Shown in pieces: positions 5,959 to 6,788 of a stretch of 6,788 nt of DNA. The stretch is taken from NCBI GenBank assembly GCA_937919125.1, contig CALFOB010000220.1, positions 1 through 6,788 on the forward strand, read 5' to 3'. The notes beneath the pieces were generated by a model. The model did not search any database, was not told where the DNA came from, and saw only the letters and a list, made by a program, of their open reading frames with translations. How positions within the stretch are numbered: position 1 is the first letter of the stretch; every line of letters begins with the position of its first letter. This DNA comes from an uncultured Micrococcales bacterium. GTDB lineage: Bacteria > Actinomycetota > Actinomycetes > Actinomycetales > Microbacteriaceae. The translations under genes and the position numbers were made by a program.

Positions 5959-6613
5959 ACAAATACCAATCTATCGGCTCTAAACCTAGAGCAACCAGAT
6001 GTTCATTAGTTTTACTAAATGGCTTAGACCCAAAGAACCCTCTATGTGCAGACAGCGGAGATGGATGAACAGATTCAATCAACCTAGAGTCAAGAGCTGT
6101 TTTTGCCACTTCCCTGCCAAGTGAAATTGCGGGTGAACCCCAGAGGATAAACACCATCTTGTTTCGCTGAGCAAGTTGAATGAGGGCTTCACGCGTGAAT
6201 TCCTCCCAACCAAGTTTGGAGTGAGCACCTGCTTTACCAATCTGGGTAGTTAGAGTCCTGTTCAGAAGTAGCACTCCTTGGCTACTCCATTTAGATAGAT
6301 CGGCTTGGGTTTTAGCTTCCACACCCAGGTCATCAGTGAGTTCTTTGACTATGTTGACGAGGCTTCGAGGCATTTTGCTATCAGACTTCATAGCAAAGGC
6401 TAGACCTATTGCATCACCTTCAGTTGGGTAAGGATCTTGACCCAGAATGACCACTTTTATATTGGCTGGGTCTAATTCAAAGGCTCTCATGACTTGATTG
6501 AGATCAGGTGTTACCTGATTCTCAGCAAGAACTTTATGTTCTATGGCGTCAAGAAGTGGCTTTTGCTGGTCTAGCCAGTTCTGCCAAGTTGGATGCATCG
6601 CTTCAAAGAACAT
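5957..6613 (-). CDS. ung: Uracil-DNA glycosylase, family 1
   Basis: Base-excision repair enzyme that removes uracil from DNA. Its 218 residues match the usual length. The water-activating motif GQDPYP is at 58-63, with Asp60 as the catalytic residue and Tyr62 blocking thymine. Phe73 in GLAF is the stacking residue, Asn118 in LLLNRTLT the uracil-recognising Asn. The motif HPSPLSAHRGFFG at 183-195 carries the catalytic His183 and the DNA-intercalation loop. In GQDPY[H/P] this protein has Pro, as many Actinobacteria do. The ATG at 6613 gives MFFEAMHPTW with no clear Shine-Dalgarno; a second ATG at 6598 (MHPTW) is a possible start. It heads a minus-strand unit with the acetyltransferase and perhaps the protease; the pairing with these genes looks like co-transcription rather than shared function. 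Confidence 0.97.
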   Translation of the reverse strand: MFFEAMHPTWQNWLDQQKPLLDAIEHKVLAENQVTPDLNQVMRAFELDPANIKVVILGQDPYPTEGDAIGLAFAMKSDSKMPRSLVNIVKELTDDLGVEAKTQADLSKWSSQGVLLLNRTLTTQIGKAGAHSKLGWEEFTREALIQLAQRNKMVFILWGSPAISLGREVAKTALDSRLIESVHPSPLSAHRGFFGSKPFSKTNEHLVALGLEPIDWYL

Positions 6614-6625
6614 AAGTAAATGGTA

Positions 6626-6654
6626 GGCATAAACTAATGCTCATTTAGTGCCAA
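6626..6654 (-). promoter_or_regulatory. Tentative ung promoter
   Basis: On the minus strand TTGGCA (6654-6649; one mismatch to TTGACA) is followed after 17 nt by TATGCC (6631-6626; only TAT matches). Transcription would begin near 6619, some six bases before the ung ATG at 6613, giving an almost leaderless message, which fits the missing Shine-Dalgarno. The -10 box is poor, so this is tentative. The stretch 6614-6685 must also promote the divergent amidohydrolase gene. Confidence 0.25.
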
Positions 6655-6685
6655 GATAGAAATACCTCAAGAAAGAAGAGAAGCC

Positions 6686-6788
6686 ATGGACCAGAACCAG
6701 CTCAAGAGCCAAGCTAATGCCAAGCAGGAGAAGCTTGTCTCTATTCGTCGTGCTTTGCACCAGGTTCCAGAGTTCGGACTAGATCTTC
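6686..6788 (+). CDS. M20-family amidohydrolase, N-terminus only (runs off the right edge)
   Basis: Thirty-four codons and one base are present from the ATG at 6686. The purine-rich AGAAGAGAAG directly upstream can serve as ribosome site. The visible protein begins MDQNQLKSQANAKQEKLVSI and then shows RRALHQVPEFGLDL at about residues 21-34. This matches the RRxLHxxPE motif that opens M20-type amidohydrolases (hippurate hydrolase, IAA-amino acid hydrolase, N-acyl amino acid deacylases). These are zinc/manganese-type cytoplasmic hydrolases that cleave N-acyl or peptide-like amides. The metal ligands lie further on and cannot be seen. The gene is divergent from ung with a 72-nt gap. The family is fairly safe from this motif; the substrate cannot be told. 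Confidence 0.75.
   Translation, partial: MDQNQLKSQANAKQEKLVSIRRALHQVPEFGLDL

Noticed and set aside
1..6788. CRISPR array, prophage, toxin-antitoxin or defence system
   Set aside because: No regularly spaced repeats, phage genes or recognisable toxin/antitoxin pairs are visible on either strand; the small gene at 389-550 fits a pilin by context and hydrophobic profile better than a toxin.

Overview
The window looks like chromosomal DNA of a small-genome actinobacterium. A Luna-type planktonic Microbacteriaceae relative is the best guess. The reasons are the actinobacterial layout of the Tad pilus genes (tadA-tadB-tadC-small pilin-TadE-like-TadE-like, the order of Rv3659c to Rv3654c in mycobacteria), tight packing with ATGA-type overlaps, a tRNA with encoded CCA, and a moderate GC content by eye. 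The taxonomy is inference only.

Layout. (1) Positions 1-3002, minus strand: a Tad (type IVb pilus) assembly cluster read right to left. It holds the ATPase TadA, the membrane platform proteins TadB and TadC, a 53-residue pilin-like peptide that is easily missed, a TadE-like pseudopilin, and the first 18 codons of a second TadE-like protein that runs off the left edge. (2) Positions 3003-3087: a short divergent intergenic stretch. (3) Positions 3088-3171, plus strand: tRNA-Leu (anticodon UAG), followed by a strong hairpin that probably terminates transcription from both sides. (4) Positions 3208-6613, minus strand: uracil-DNA glycosylase (ung), a PAT-type GNAT acetyltransferase and a large secreted subtilisin-like (S8) protease. 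ung and the acetyltransferase are 12 nt apart and look co-translated; the protease follows after 43 nt. (5) Positions 6614-6685: a divergent promoter region. (6) Positions 6686-6788, plus strand: the N-terminus of an M20-family amidohydrolase, cut by the right edge.

How the genes work together. TadA powers the TadB/TadC inner-membrane platform, which would extrude a fibre built from the small pilin with the TadE-like proteins as minor components. The prepilin peptidase, a TadZ/Ssd-like localisation protein and RcpC-type factors are not in the window. Both TadE-like proteins and the pilin share a D-x-G motif just before the hydrophobic segment, which fits one common processing site. The protease is a predicted exported enzyme with two FN3-like domains placed, unusually, between the propeptide and the catalytic domain. 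ung is DNA repair housekeeping. No CRISPR, transposon, prophage or obviously new defence system was seen. The most interesting items are the unannotated pilin with its non-canonical processing motif and the protease architecture.
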